Of a stretch of DNA of 64,000 nt, positions 31,952 to 44,187 are shown piece after piece. Source of the DNA: Lumbricus terrestris (taxonomy: Eukaryota > Annelida > Clitellata > Crassiclitellata > Lumbricidae); the NCBI GenBank assembly GCA_949752735.1, contig OX457052.1:18420649-18484648 (forward strand), given 5' to 3'. The notes beneath the pieces were generated by a model. That model was not told where the DNA came from and did not search any database. It worked only from the letters and a program-made list of their open reading frames with translations. The position numbers and the translations under genes were made by a program. The number at the start of each line of letters is the position of its first letter. Position 1 is the stretch's first letter.

Positions 31952-32145
31952 AGCACTTGCTATATAGCACCTTTATTACTACTCAGAGGCGCTCCCGACT
32001 ACAATGCGGACAATGAATCCGAGTTTCACGACGAAGCGCATGAGCAACTGCGAGTGAAGGACTTGCTCAGGTACTTAAGGTGGATTCGAACCTTCAACCT
32101 TCCGGCTCCAAAGCACCGAACATACCCCTACACCATCGCACCCCA
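31952..32145 (-). mobile_element. tRNA-derived SINE, near full length
   Basis: On the minus strand it starts GGGGTGCGATGGTGTAGGGG, has the B-box-like GGTTGAAGGTTCGAATCC and the conserved CTTGCTC...CTCGCAGTTGCTCATGCGC middle, and ends in GGTGCTATATAGCAAGTGCT. It lacks an expanded tail. Confidence 0.82.
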
Positions 32146-32647
32146 CAAAATGGATATTGAAGACGATGATGATGATGATAATCCTGAAAGAGCTGAAGAT
32201 ACTTATTTTAGCAAAGACCAGACGAAAATGAGCAACAAAAAAAGCACTTGGTAAAGCCTTCTAACATTGACCCACGCCACCATAAAAAATGTACCATCGA
32301 CCGAAATAGATCAACATAAAAACAGGTCAGAGAGTGGTCAGGTGCCTCAAGGCCTTGCGGGTCGCACACAATTCAAGCCAAACAATAAACCCTTCCACTC
32401 CTTTGTTTCGCAGTGAATAAACACTAAGCCCCGCTGCACTGGACCTCTCAGCAATTTTCTTCCCCCCTGTAAATCACTCAAACATCACCAAGCATAAATA
32501 AAAATCATCAGACACGGGCGCACTTAACCTGTGTTGAAACCTACCTTAATGTATCATGAAAATATATCAAGCGACAAGGAACTCTTACAGCATGCACAAG
32601 AAAATTAAGACTAAATCAATTTACTGCAGAGCATGGTGCATGGAAAT

Positions 32648-32815
32648 CAGTGGTGTAGTGGGGCGGGGACGCGGGGGGACGCCGTCCCCCCACTTTTTGC
32701 AAAATTCTTGCAAGATTGCACTTTTTGCTACAGTTTCTACTTCAATTTTCCAGGCGTCCCCCCCACTTCAATTTCCAGGCGTCCCCCCACTTCATTTTTT
32801 AGGACTACACCACTG
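32648..32815. mobile_element. hAT-type MITE with 8-bp target duplication
   Basis: 12-bp perfect TIR CAGTGGTGTAGT; 8-bp duplication ATGGAAAT at 32640-32647 and 32816-32823. The interior repeats a CCAGGCGTCCCCCCAC phrase twice. At 168 bp it has no coding capacity. Confidence 0.88.
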
Positions 32816-32849
32816 ATGGAAATATTAAAATATGTATTTCATGCATACA

Positions 32850-32945
32850 TTCATTCAATCATTCACTCATTCATTCATTTAAGAGATTTAAATTGTGCCC
32901 CTTCAAGATTTTGTATATCAGGAGCGTTTCCGACCCAATTCCGGC
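32850..32945 (-). mobile_element. Truncated SINE tail
   Basis: Minus-strand fragment with ATTC repeats followed by a diverged copy of the common tail (ATTGTGCCCCTTCAAGAT, then GGAGCGTTTCCGACCC). Confidence 0.55.
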
Positions 32946-33047
32946 AAAAGAGTACCGTAAATAATTATTTTATTAACTTAAACACTACATCTCCTATGAT
33001 CAAAAGTATGCTACAGCGGATATATTTAGGCCTACTAGCGGTACAAT

Positions 33048-33923
33048 TAGGGCTGCCAACCGTCCCGGATTCGCCGGGACAGTCCCGGAATCGGCCCTGA
33101 GCGTCCCGTGTCCCGGATTGATCTCAAATTGTCCCGGAATTTGGTCTAGAGGTCCACTTAGCACAATTGCTGTTCCTATATTAATTTTTGCCTACTATAT
33201 AAACTCAATAATTTTTTACGATGATTTTGCGTTCTGCTCTCTATATCAGACTTACACATTACCGGTACGTTGTTGGCTGAACATCGCCTCATTCGCCTGT
33301 TGTAGTTGTCAAAACTTTACAAACCACTGACACTCGGTTTTCACTTTTGCATATTCTGTCCATTTTTAATAGCCTACTTTTTCCGAGAGAGTATTCAGCA
33401 TTATGAACGATCTGTTGTCTAATAATCGCAATTCCCTGAGAGCACAGAGAGTTCACCGAGAGTTCACCGATCTTATTAAAGCAGAACTGGTGCTTAATAT
33501 AAATTTTAGCATGTATTGATTTCTACAACTTCGTGCCCAGTGTTCTGGAACTGTTTAAAGCACAGAAGTAGGCTAAGCTTATAAATTGAAGATAAATTCT
33601 GTTCTCCAGTCTCAGGCCTATGGGCCTACGATAGGTTTACCTGCGAACTTCCCTCAATTTGGGTCCATAAGTCTTACTCTGATAGGCCTATGTGACTGGA
33701 GTTTGAAATGATGTCTTCTTGAAGTTGGTTCTTGTATAAAATTCAGGCTACTTGGCTTTTGATGATTTATCTGAAATTATTAAGTTTTTTTTAGTACATT
33801 GTAGATCCTATACTGGGCTGACACAACATTTGTTACATTATGGGTTTCTGTGGATTGCCTAAATTGGTAATGGCACATCAATTCGGCGTCCCGGAATGGC
33901 AAAATCAAAAGTTGGCAGCCCTA
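33048..33923. mobile_element. hAT-type TIR element, 876 bp, non-autonomous
   Basis: 13-bp perfect TIR TAGGGCTGCCAAC. The flanks GGTACAAT (33040-33047) and GGTAGAAT (33924-33931) agree at seven of eight bases. The left end repeats GTCCCGG five times within 80 bp, and one GTCCCGGAAT is found just inside the right end. No transposase frame is visible. Confidence 0.82.
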
Positions 33924-33931
33924 GGTAGAAT

Positions 33932-35541
33932 AGTTCCATGGTAGTGTATTATCAACCGCATACATGTATTATATATAAACATAAATCCCTGTAATGAATG
34001 GATGAATGAATGAATGAGTCTGAATATGTATTTGAGGAGCACCCATTGTGTTTTCATGCACTGCCTTTATCACTGATTAGATTCTCTTCTCACGTTTGCT
34101 GCTTTCAACTGTTTAAAAATTGTCTTGCGTATGATCGTTTGGGAGCAATAAAAAATGTGTATGCTGCCCTTCATAAACCATGAAAAGCTTGCGCAATAAA
34201 TAATAATAACCCCTCCCCAAAGAAAGAGTGCAAATGTATATATTAGTAGAGAAGAAAACAGAAGAAAAACCAAAACGCATCAAAGTCAAAGCAAAAGATA
34301 GTGAATAACAAAGAGTCTATAGTGACTATTAAAACTGAACTCCACTGCCTTGATCAACATGCAGTGCTCTGCATACGCAGTATACTCCCCTACGGACTAA
34401 CTCTGATGCGTAGAAATAGAAGCATATGCAACCACCAAGATCACCACCCAGATAAGAACCACCAATAGGATCTGAATAACCGGCATTTTTAAAGACCATC
34501 ATCAGCATAGTTATCACACACTGAATAACAAGAAAACAGACCTGCCACCAGCGTTTGTTTATATAACTACTGCAACCAAAGATTTGTTATTACCAGCAAA
34601 CTTATAGGAACCAGCAACATTGACATAATTGCCAACCATTAAGATTCACAAAATAATTACACCTAGTAGAAAAACAACCTGTAGAATTACACATGGTGGC
34701 ATAAATTATATTCAATACCAGTAGAGAAACAACATTGCACATACTTAGCAGAATAAAATACCAGTTGAATTACAAAGGACAGACTTAAGACTTAACTTAG
34801 GCCTAACCATCCACAGAATAAACCGCCAATAGAATATAATTAGCACTAAATTAGATTCATCATTATCTTGTAGATAACAACACCCCACAGCCTTTTTAAA
34901 TAACAATAGCTGAGAACCTACCAGATAACAACGAAATAAAGATATCAGATAGAGCTATAAACTGATCATTATAGCTCGTTGTGTGTAGGTTTAGGGCGCA
35001 TCTCTCCCTCCGGTGAGTGACAATTACACACCATAACTTTTTATGGCCTTTGCAATAGGAAGAGATCTGGCAAACCAAACAAGCGGGATAGAACTAGAGT
35101 CAGCTGGAGAAACAGTCCGAGGTGTTTACACAGAGTATTATTCACTGCAGCTCTCAGGAAGATACTATTACGACATGTTCGGCGGTGTTATCCAATACTA
35201 AAAGTGCAAGGAATTCGCCCTAACGACCCGACCAGTACTTTTCAACTATAGGCGCTTGTTGTGGGCTACCCCTCTTCAGGAGCAGACAATTTGTTTGCGC
35301 TGTTTAGAAGAGTGCTGTGTCATTATGCATGGGTGTTTCACTGTGCAGTCACTAGAGGACGCCTCTTGCCAGTAATGGAAGTAAAACTGCCGCCATCCTC
35401 ACAATAATAATAATACTACTAATAATCAATCGTTTACTGATTAAAACTGACAAGTACTCAGTAAGATTATATGATATAGGCTACATGTACCGGTAGTACA
35501 AACAGAATGATGGTAACAAGTTATCTTAAGACTCTCCTCTT
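33932..35541. other. No gene recognised
   Basis: AT-rich sequence with scattered short open frames and no convincing repeat or element end. Confidence 0.5.
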
Positions 35542-35630
35542 TAGCCGTGGTTGGGTCGGGAGCGCTTCTGAGTAGATACTCTTGAAGAGGCGCTATATAA
35601 ATGTCTGAAATGAATGAATGAATGAAGTTC
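35542..35630 (+). mobile_element. Truncated SINE/LINE tail
   Basis: Plus-strand tail: GTCGGGAGCGCTTCTGAGTA, then CTTGAAGAGGCGCTATATAAATG, then GAATGAATGAATGAA. The head is missing. Confidence 0.75.
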
Positions 35631-36170
35631 AACAGTAGTCGAATTTGACTGTTTGGCAGACTGCACTGTGTCGCATCCTACCACTCATTATATACGATCG
35701 GTCCTATATAGGAAACTGAAAGCTGAGCCACCCCTATGGACTACTAGGGTATCAAACTTTTGATCCTTGCACCACCCTGTCATTATTCAACTATCTCCCC
35801 TCTCAACTCAATCATAGAATCTATTGCTTAGCAAGGATATTCTTCATATACTATGTTTAATATCTGTTTACTAGATTTAAGCTATTGGTCATAATTTGTT
35901 TTGAATTTTTAAGTCTGTTTGCCATTTCGTTTCTGTTTGTTTTCATTCCACGTATGACATGTTGTTCTTTGCACTGTTTTACAACAGCCAAATGCTATTG
36001 AGAAAGGAAGGGTAAATCCAGCCTCAGCGGGTTCATACGACCTTTTTGGATTGATCCTTTGACTTATGCACCAATCACTCGAAACTTGTACTGATTGGCA
36101 CTGTTATTTTGTTTTTGGTTGATGCTTTGTCAATAAACGGCCACTACTATACTGCTTAGAAGAGCAGATT
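35631..36170. other. No gene recognised
   Basis: Unique-looking sequence between the SINE tail and the 110-bp duplication. Confidence 0.45.
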
Positions 36171-36390
36171 GACTGACTAGGAGAAATATTTAGAGAGAAG
36201 CAAGTATAGGCAGACAGAACCACAGACACACAGGAAGGGAGAAACGCAGAGATAAGACAAATATAGACAGATCCAGTTTTGACTGACTATGAGAAATATT
36301 TAGAGAGAAGCAAGTATAGGCAGACAGAACCACAGACACACAGGAAGGGAGAAACGCAGAGATAAGACAAATATAGACAGATCCAGTTTT
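36171..36390. repeat. 110-bp tandem duplication
   Basis: Two adjacent copies (36171-36280 and 36281-36390), nearly identical, each starting GACTGACTA. The low divergence indicates a recent duplication. Confidence 0.92.
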
Positions 36391-37613
36391 GAGTATATAT
36401 GTACCTATCCCAGGTATCCCTGCAGCTCCTGAAAAACCGCAAGTTTAAGTACCCTACTACATTACATTACCGAAATGTATAATTCCTGCATGCCACTGAT
36501 CTTCTACCTAGTTCTCACTTTCCGTGAGGGGGGAAACATCCAAATTGATTTGAGATTTAAAATCTCCAATATCAGCCTACTCTCTACTCACTAATCTCAT
36601 GGTCCAATCATTACTAAGTCTTGTTCTCATCATGTTGAGCTGTTTTGAAGAAGCAGCAGATTCAGTTTTGAGTATATGTACCCAACATTCCCTCTAAGGC
36701 CAGAAGGTTGCTGCGCGCGGAGCAGATTGTAGCCTACTGAGCAAGCTAAAATATTATCGGAGCATCAAATTTTGGTCAGGACTTTATTTTCAACTGCTTC
36801 TAATTTTTATTATGGCATAGCATGAGGTATTTTATTATCGAATAAAAACCACGTAGACTGATGATAGGCTACCGATAAAAACTTTATTTACAAACAATCA
36901 AATTTCGAATTTATAACTATAGGCTATAGGCCTATAGGTTCCAGAAAAGGGTAGCTGATCATAAACAATAGGCCGCCACATTTTATTTCTGAAATAAATG
37001 TCTATAATTAGTAAATGACATTTCATATGAAGTTTGCAATGATTCGAAAAATAAACAATTGATAAATTGAAAAATTGTTTAGAAAATGCAAGAACACTTT
37101 TAATTAAGTTATAAATTTAAAATGTTCTAATTAGTTACAAGTGCAAAGTAGACTAGCCTTTTTTAGTTCAAGTCCTCTCTCGGATTCTCTCCTCTTTCAA
37201 ACAAGATCAAATAAACGTATCGCCTCTTATGAAAACCTTATAATTATTTTTCTCTTCAGATTTTGTTGTTTTTCCGATAATTGTATCCAGGTCAAATGTT
37301 TGTCCACCTCCACTCGTCAGATAAAATTAATCCTCATCAGCGTGCCCAAGGGATTCACTTCAAGTCGATTTAGTTGGTTCAAGGCTATGAATCTACAGGC
37401 AGCTCTTTTCCTCGGCATGATTTTCCCGCTTAGATGACTTAGACAATGACATTTTTTACTGACTGACATTATTTTCTTGCTGACTGCTAGGAAACTGAGC
37501 CAGCAATGAGAAATATGATCTTTCGAGACAGACTAACGCTGCGCAGAACAAGTAGCCTACGAATGGAGAGAGAAGACGAAGCTTACACTGGACATCTACG
37601 AGGCTCATGCTGC

Positions 37614-37652
<39 letters not shown>

Positions 37653-38540
37653 GTGATGATGGTGAGGGGGACAGCAAGGGATGTAGATTCTGCGGCCCAG
37701 CAAACCTACAGGAGAGGGATTGGTGAATGAGATTCAGAGTTGGTAATTAATCCCTCGAGCTACTGATAAGAATCAGCGAGGAGCAGATTATATACATCCT
37801 TACACGACCAGGCAAACCTGCTGTAACAGAAGAGGGGTCGGAGAATGCGATTTGGAGTTTGGCTGAGCCCAAGATTCTTAATTACACCAATGCTTGAATG
37901 GTCATAGGCTAGCTGAGTCTCACAGGACATTCACCATGCAGTGACACTTGTAGTCTTGTATATACATACATGTATATATCGTGTAAGACAGGTGCCAACA
38001 GAGAGCTACTCGGGAGGGGGAGGGGGGTGTCAACTCAATTGATGGATTTGTACACAAGCTGAACGAATGCCAAATAATCATGTCGTTAAGACAAGCATTC
38101 AACCATTACCACCTGCTTAGAACTGGGTCTTCGTACTTTGTAGCAATACGAAATCGGTGTCCTAGTAGTTAGATTATCAAGTACAATTGCAAGAATGAAC
38201 GAATGAAATTATCTGCGCTGGTAAAACACTTTGTGCGCCGAACGATTAAAGCAACTGCGCGCGCGCGCACGCGCGCACCTTACAGGGAACGTTGTATGTA
38301 CCTATCCCTGCAGCTCCTGGAAACCGCAAGTTTAAGTACCCTACTACATTACATTACCGAAATGTATAATTCGCGCATGCCACTGATCTTCTACCTAGTT
38401 CTCACTTTCTGAGAGGGGAAGCATCCAAATTAATATGAGATTTAAAATCTCCAATATCGGCCTACTCTCTACTCCCTAATCTCAAGGTCTAAATGTTACT
38501 TGTTCTCATCTCTCCATGCATTAAGCTGTTTTGTAAGGTA
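36391..38540. repeat. Tandem duplication of about 270 bp, second copy split by a hAT-type element
   Basis: Copy one runs from about 36391 to 36660. Copy two begins AGTTTTGAGTATATGTACC at about 36664 and continues after the inserted element at 38295-38540. Shared text includes CTGCAGCTCCTG and ACCGCAAGTTTAAGTACCCT. Copies differ at several per cent of positions. Confidence 0.82.
36683..38294. mobile_element. hAT-type element, 1612 bp, copy 1
   Basis: The ends CAACATTCCCTCTAAGG and, on the other strand, CAACGTTCCCTGTAAGG form the TIR. The 8-bp duplication TATGTACC flanks it (36675-36682 and 38295-38302). The TTCCCTCTAAG terminus resembles ends of the hAT-Tip100/Zaphod type (from memory). A GAT microsatellite lies at 37615-37655 and a GCGC run at about 38255-38275. 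No intact transposase is seen. A second copy lies inverted at 44722-45560. Confidence 0.82.
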
Positions 38541-38852
38541 CCTTAGTAATGACTGTGTCACGGCACCATACAAATTGTCGTAACTATTAATAATTACTAT
38601 TAACAAAGCCTAACTAAAGTTAGGCACGATTGATAATTTGGAAGTCGTCATCATCATAAACAAAACACTTACATCAATGCGCCAACAACGATCTTGCCAC
38701 AACGAGGAATCACACGCAGCCAAAAAACCGTATAACTAAATCCAAACACGCGCACCACTGTCAGATCCAGGCTCTCCGATCATGTCGCATTACAGAAAAT
38801 CACGATTGCTTATAAAGGAAAGCGATCAGAATAAGAACAGTCAGAGACGTGC
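38541..38852. other. No gene recognised
   Basis: Short spacer between the duplicated repeat and the next MITE, with no recognisable content. Confidence 0.45.
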
Positions 38853-38860
38853 CAGGAAAC

Positions 38861-39143
38861 CATGGGCGGAGACCTAGGGGGGGACGGTCCCCCCAATAAA
38901 AGTGTTGGGGGGACGGCCCATGCATTTGTCCCCCCCAATGTTTGAGCGTCAAGACTTTTATTTGGCGGCAAAATAGAAAATTTCGAGATTTTGGCCGGAT
39001 GACTAAAAAAAAAATAAAGGTCATCAACTTTTTTGGCGGCGAAAATAACTTTTTTCCCGAGATTTCGCCGGTCGTCAGAAATTTTTCTGAAAATCTCGCG
39101 TCTTTTCGTCCCCCCCAATTCTCGGCCCAGGTCTCCGCCTATG
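38861..39143. mobile_element. hAT-type MITE with 8-bp target duplication
   Basis: TIR CATGGGCGGAGACCTAGG on the left and, reverse-complemented, CATAGGCGGAGACCTGGG on the right. The duplication CAGGAAAC lies at 38853-38860 and 39144-39151. The interior has repeated TTTTTTGGCGGC/GGCGAAAAT motifs and CCCCCCAA runs. Confidence 0.88.
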
Positions 39144-39470
39144 CAGGAAACAGCCACAAAAACACATGGCTCACGCAAAACGCAGACAAGGTCTGGCGTG
39201 TGTATGAACGTCGGATAACAATAATAATATTATATTGGGAAAATCTCTAAACCGTTGCACGAAAGCAACACGTGATACACTAAAAAGCGCCGAGCCTAAT
39301 CCATCGTCCTGGAAAAGACATTGATTGGCGACGACGACGATGACGACGACGACGTGGGATGTATTATTTCTGCTTAACAGGCACGTCAGGTCTTTAGACA
39401 AAGCACGGCAGCGCCTTCTGGTTGCCATCCTGTTGCACCATTGCACTCTGCAGGCAACGAACGAGTATAG

Positions 39471-39910
39471 GCAACATTGGCAACGCAACCAATGCGTGCA
39501 AGTATACTAGGCAACATTGACAACGCAACCAATGCGTGCAAGTATACTAGGCAACATTGGCAACGCAACCAATGCGTGCAAGTATACTAGGCAACATTGA
39601 CAACGCAACCAATGCGTGCAAGTATACTAGGCAACATTGACAACGCAACCAATGCGTGCAAGTATACTAGGCAACATTGGCAACGCAACCAATGCGTGCA
39701 AGTATACTAGGCAACATTGACAACGCAACCAATGCGTGCAAGTATACTAGGCAACATTGACAACGCAACCAATGCGTGCAAGTATACTAGGCAACATTGA
39801 CAACGCAACCAATGCGTGCAAGTATACTAGGCAACATTGACAACGCAATCAATGCGTGCAAGTATACTAGGCAACATTGACAACGCAATCAATGCATGCA
39901 AGTATACGGA
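39471..39910. repeat. 40-bp minisatellite, 11 units
   Basis: Eleven head-to-tail copies of a 40-bp unit beginning GCAACATTGACAACGCAACC. Only a few positions vary (TTGA or TTGG at base 9-10, ACC or ATC at base 18-20), and the last unit degrades. There are no spacers, so it is not a CRISPR array. Confidence 0.97.
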
Positions 39911-41100
39911 ATCCAACATGAACTGGCCATGAATATAATGTTCATCAAAATAAGGTGAACCTCAGAGGGAGGCAGTTCGTTTCAACACACGTATAATTTT
40001 TTTCTTCTCTCTGAAAGAGCAACCGAGAGAAGAAATGCTTCTGAAATTGGGCCTACATGAAAAATGCAGTAGCCTACGCTTAAGTGCTATAAGAATGAAA
40101 ACATAAGAATAAGAATACAGCTGGAATCAATCTGGACTGATTACTGAAATGCTACGAAATGAGATTCATGAATGCAGTACTAAAAGGTTAAGCGATTGTA
40201 AAGACGTAAATCAAGAATTTTTGGTTAGAACCGTCAAGGCAGTGAGCATGACATGCACCACAAAAAAAGCAGTTGACAAACTACAATACATTCAAATAAA
40301 CAACAATGCATTTGAAAAAATGACAATGCAATCGACAGAAACAATGCATCTGACAAAACAACAATGCATCTTTTTAAAAAAAACTGAAATTGACAAGATG
40401 ACAATGCATTTGACATGACAATGCATTTGATAAGATGACAATGACGCATATGACAGCAAAATGCCAATGCACGTGACAAACAATAATGCAAATGACAAAC
40501 TAACGTGCAGAAGACCTGTCAATTTTTTTGCAGACAACATGCATGTATGGATGCTATGACCTCTATTATAGTCGTCGTATCCTACTTTCCCTGAATTTGG
40601 CCGCATAATTAACTGGATACGAAACTAAATTATGTGGAACATGAATAAAATAATTGTAAATCGCCTTTGGATTGAGGAGTGCACTGTGCACAATATTCCA
40701 GTGTCTAGCAGGCTGAACTGAGAGGGACACACACAGTCCGGGGGGGGGGGGGTAATACCCAGAGGGATAATGTCCATTTCCCCCACACAGTAGCTGGTTG
40801 TGTGGAGCATTCTCTGTAACGAGTTGAGTATGGTTTGAACATTCTCTGGCTCTATTTATGTGTGGAGGCCTTAAACTCCACCCTCAAATGCTCAGCTCCA
40901 TGACTCACAATTGGTGCATAATAAACATAAACATAATGATGATTGATGATGACTCAGAGACCAGCACAGGTTAAAATCCCCTTCCCCACCTCCGGGGTAT
41001 GAACATCTATCAAATTGCTACTCTGCTTGCATCCCAGCAATGAAATGACTACACGTCGGTATACTACTATTCGTGGGAACAGACGACACAGTTTGCCAGT
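39911..41100. other. No gene recognised; includes an AATGCA-rich degenerate repeat
   Basis: At about 40300-40500 the phrase GACAATGCATTTGACAAAA recurs roughly ten times with changes and gaps. A run of twelve or so G lies at 40740. Open frames there are repeat artefacts. Confidence 0.6.
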
Positions 41101-41108
41101 CCCAAGAC

Positions 41109-41380
41109 CATGGGCGTCCGCAGCGGGGCGCAAGGGGGCGCACTTGCGCCCCTCTGGATTTTTCGCATAATTGCAGATAAATGTTGATTATTTGGTTTTG
41201 ATTGTTACAAAGCGACAATGAATGTCTATGATTTTTCGCATGCTGGTTCCGTGACAGCTGATCGACAGGGAGCCAGCGTCGAAGGTGGAGCGATCTGTTG
41301 CTTTCGACAACCTATTTAACCTCTGTGACAATTATTTGCAAGTTTGCGCCCCCCTAGAAAAATTCCTGCGGACGCCCATG
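41109..41380. mobile_element. hAT-type MITE with 8-bp target duplication
   Basis: 15-bp perfect TIR CATGGGCGTCCGCAG. The duplication CCCAAGAC is exact at 41101-41108 and 41381-41388. Inside each end the phrase TTGCGCCCC recurs. No coding capacity. Confidence 0.92.
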
Positions 41381-41683
41381 CCCAAGACTGGATAAAGGAG
41401 GAGGATGACACTAATCATCTATGAACTGGAAGTGTTGTTAAACAGCAACAAGCCAAGCGACAAAAGAGAGCTGGCCACCTTCGCTCACCCACCCGCAAGG
41501 GAATAGCAAAAGGAGGCTAGTCAAAATCGTGAACATTTCATAACTACGGCTTTCGTTCTAAGTCAGCTCAAGGGAGTATGCTCCTCATCATATGACTATT
41601 AAAAAAGCTAAACCAGTTTATGTAGAAATGTTCACTATCAGTTTCAAAAATCCAGACACTTCAGTTCTAGGTACACCACGTGA

Positions 41684-42039
41684 CAGGGGCGGATACAGAA
41701 ATTTTGGGTAATCTTTGCCAGAAAAAATCTGGTGACCTATTTTTAGTCATTTGGTCGAAATGTCTGGAAAATTTACCAGTTTTCCCTGCCAAAATAATGA
41801 CTGATGACCTTTTTTAAAATTATTAATATTTTTTAGTCATTAGTCATCTGGTCGACGTAATCTCTGAAAGCAATATAGCCTACTATATATGACCTCTTTA
41901 GTGGTCGTATCCTACTTTTCTCTCCCGCTCCATTGATTTAATACCTGTTGAAACCAAACGGGGGGGGGGAGTCCACGTCCTACGCATTTGTTAAATTGAG
42001 GGGCCATGGCCGGATTGGCACCTCCTGGATCCGCCCCTG
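41684..42039. mobile_element. hAT-type MITE with 8-bp target duplication
   Basis: TIR CAGGGGCGGAT at both ends; duplication CCACGTGA at 41676-41683 and 42040-42047. The left interior repeats GGTGACCTATTTTTAGTCAT-like and AATATTTTTTAGTCAT phrases. Non-autonomous. Confidence 0.92.
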
Positions 42040-42049
42040 CCACGTGATG

Positions 42050-42688
42050 TGTTGTATAAAGAAGCCACACATCTGGCAAGTATCATCTCCTCCCTGTACA
42101 GACAAAACCTAAAAGATAAAACACCAAATGTATAGACCAGAACCTCTGGTTTTGTATTGCATAAACATAAGGAACACATGAACACATGCTTCTTATACGA
42201 CTCAAACAGTTTCTAAAAACTTTTGCTGTAAAACTAATTTAAGGCAAAAGCATCCTAACTTTAGAATCGATGCCTGTATTACTTTAACAGAGCATAAAAA
42301 AGACAGTAAAGAATGCCAGACTCATAGTAGGATGGATCCCTTTGGGTACAAATGACTTGAATTCCTTTGGAGATTCCTTGGATGCTTGCCAAGATTCTGA
42401 TCTGCAGTGGGATCAATGTATAAAATCCCATTTTCTCGTGATCTTCATTAACGTTTGGTCGTTAGATAGTGATGATAAATAAATGACCAATGCTAACACT
42501 AATAATAAAAGTCATAATACGACTACTGCTACTGTTGTAGTAGTAGTTACTATTGCTACTGCTGCTGTGACCAAGGCTTTTAATGACTGAGGCTTTTAAT
42601 CAGCAGTGTAAACCAGTCAGCACACACACATAACTGATGCACGTCAAAAGGATACATCACGGATAATTCACATAATCAATTACAGATG
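42050..42688. other. No gene recognised
   Basis: Contains a short TACTG/TAGTAG trinucleotide patch at about 42525-42570. Nothing else is identifiable. Confidence 0.45.
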
Positions 42689-42696
42689 ATTTCAAC

Positions 42697-42841
42697 CAGG
42701 GCTTAAAGTGTGCCTGGACGGTCATGGACGGCGTCCATGCACTTATTTTAAAATCTGAACGCCGTCCAGCCACTTATTGGCCAGCACACACCAGAAAGGT
42801 AAGGGCGTCCAGGCACTTATTTTTCCACACTTTAGGCACTG
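42697..42841. mobile_element. hAT-type MITE, 145 bp, with 8-bp target duplication
   Basis: The left end CAGGGCTTAAAGTGTG and the right end, reverse-complemented, CAGTGCCTAAAGTGTG differ at two positions. The duplication ATTTCAAC is exact at 42689-42696 and 42842-42849. The body is largely made of GGACGGCGTCCA and GCACTTATTTT phrases. Confidence 0.88.
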
Positions 42842-43107
42842 ATTTCAACCATCCTTACTCACGTTTTGCCATCAAGTCATTCCTGTAGGATAACAGCCAG
42901 GAAGTAGTGGAAATAAATCTACCATTATCTGGTTTATATATTTTGTACTTAACACGGCTCTTAAACCTGAAAAAGACAAATTACTCTGAGTGGATCTGGC
43001 ACAGTTCCAAAACAATGTTGGTCCATGTCAAAGTGAATGAACTCTTATGCAACAGCTAGACAAATAAACAGAAACAGACTCTGTAAATCTACATCCCAAC
43101 CCAGCAA

Positions 43108-43160
43108 CCGCCCATGGGTGGGGTGGGGTGGGGTGGGGTGGGGTGGGGTGGGGTGGGGCG
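43108..43160. repeat. GGGGT pentanucleotide array
   Basis: About nine GGGGT units followed by other G-rich sequence to 43440. The plus strand has many G4 runs and could form G-quadruplexes. Pro-His-rich minus-strand frames are artefacts. Confidence 0.88.
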
Positions 43161-43449
43161 GGGTATGGCGAGATGAACCTGCAGAATCTGCAGGGTGAAC
43201 CAAAATTCACACCTATTTACCTCAAAACTCAGAGGACCACTGCCACCACCATGCCGTGGGGATGGGTGGTTATGGGGGAATGGGGCGGTGGAGGCAGATA
43301 GTGGGAATGGAGGGTGAAAAAACCTAAATTGACCTGGCAAAGCCGGGTAGCCAGAGAAGTTTGGGTTGGGTGGTGGTGGGCCAGGTGGGCAGGGCGAGGG
43401 GAGGTGAAAAACCGAAATTTCCCGGGCAATGCAGGGCTGACGCAAGGAC

Positions 43450-44040
43450 TCCTATATCTTTAGCGCCTATGGCTGAGGTTAGAATTGCAATATAATATAT
43501 AGCATAAAATTTAATGCTAAATTTTTTATAAATAACATTTAATGTTATTTATAAAAATTTTAACATTGACCTTATATCAACAGCCATACATGCCTCAAGA
43601 TTAACTAATTAATGTATTGCATGTATGTAACAATGCATCAATGATTCAATGTACCAATGAATGTACGTATGATTGGGGTATGATTGTATGCATGAAGAAA
43701 TCTATGAACCTTTTAAGTACGACACAAAAGTATGAAAAACATGGCCATCCGTCAATTCATTGATGATTAACACCAATAAATACCTGCTGTAAGTGAGCAA
43801 TTTAATTAATTGTAGACAACATGTTAATGATCATTGGCCCATCAATAAGAAAGCAATTAAGCAAATTAGTAATCACTTCATTAGAACAAATGGGCACACG
43901 TCCTGACAATGAATCGCACATATACAGCAGTTAGAAGCATCAAAAATAAACACTCCATCTTGACAGCCAGAGGAATATCAAGCAATGCAATACAATAACA
44001 ATGGTTGTCATATCTTCACTGCAATGCAGTAAGCATGCAC
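43450..44040. other. No gene recognised
   Basis: AT-rich sequence with a local inverted repeat around 43508-43562 (AATTTAATGCTAAATTTTTTATA and TATAAAAATTTTAACATT), too short to classify. Confidence 0.4.
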
Positions 44041-44041
44041 T

Positions 44042-44187
44042 ATCATAGATGATATTGTATCATAGATGATACTGTATCATAGATGATACTGTATCATAGA
44101 TGATACTGTATCATAGATGATATTATATCATAGATTATATTGTATCATAGATTATATTGTATCATAGATGATATTGTATCATAGATA
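44042..44187. repeat. 17-bp tandem repeat
   Basis: About eight and a half copies of ATCATAGATGATACTGT with single-base variants (ATATTGT, TTATATTGT). Confidence 0.92.

Noticed and set aside
39471..39910. CRISPR-like regular repeats
   Set aside because: Units are adjacent with no variable spacers and the DNA is animal, so it is a minisatellite.
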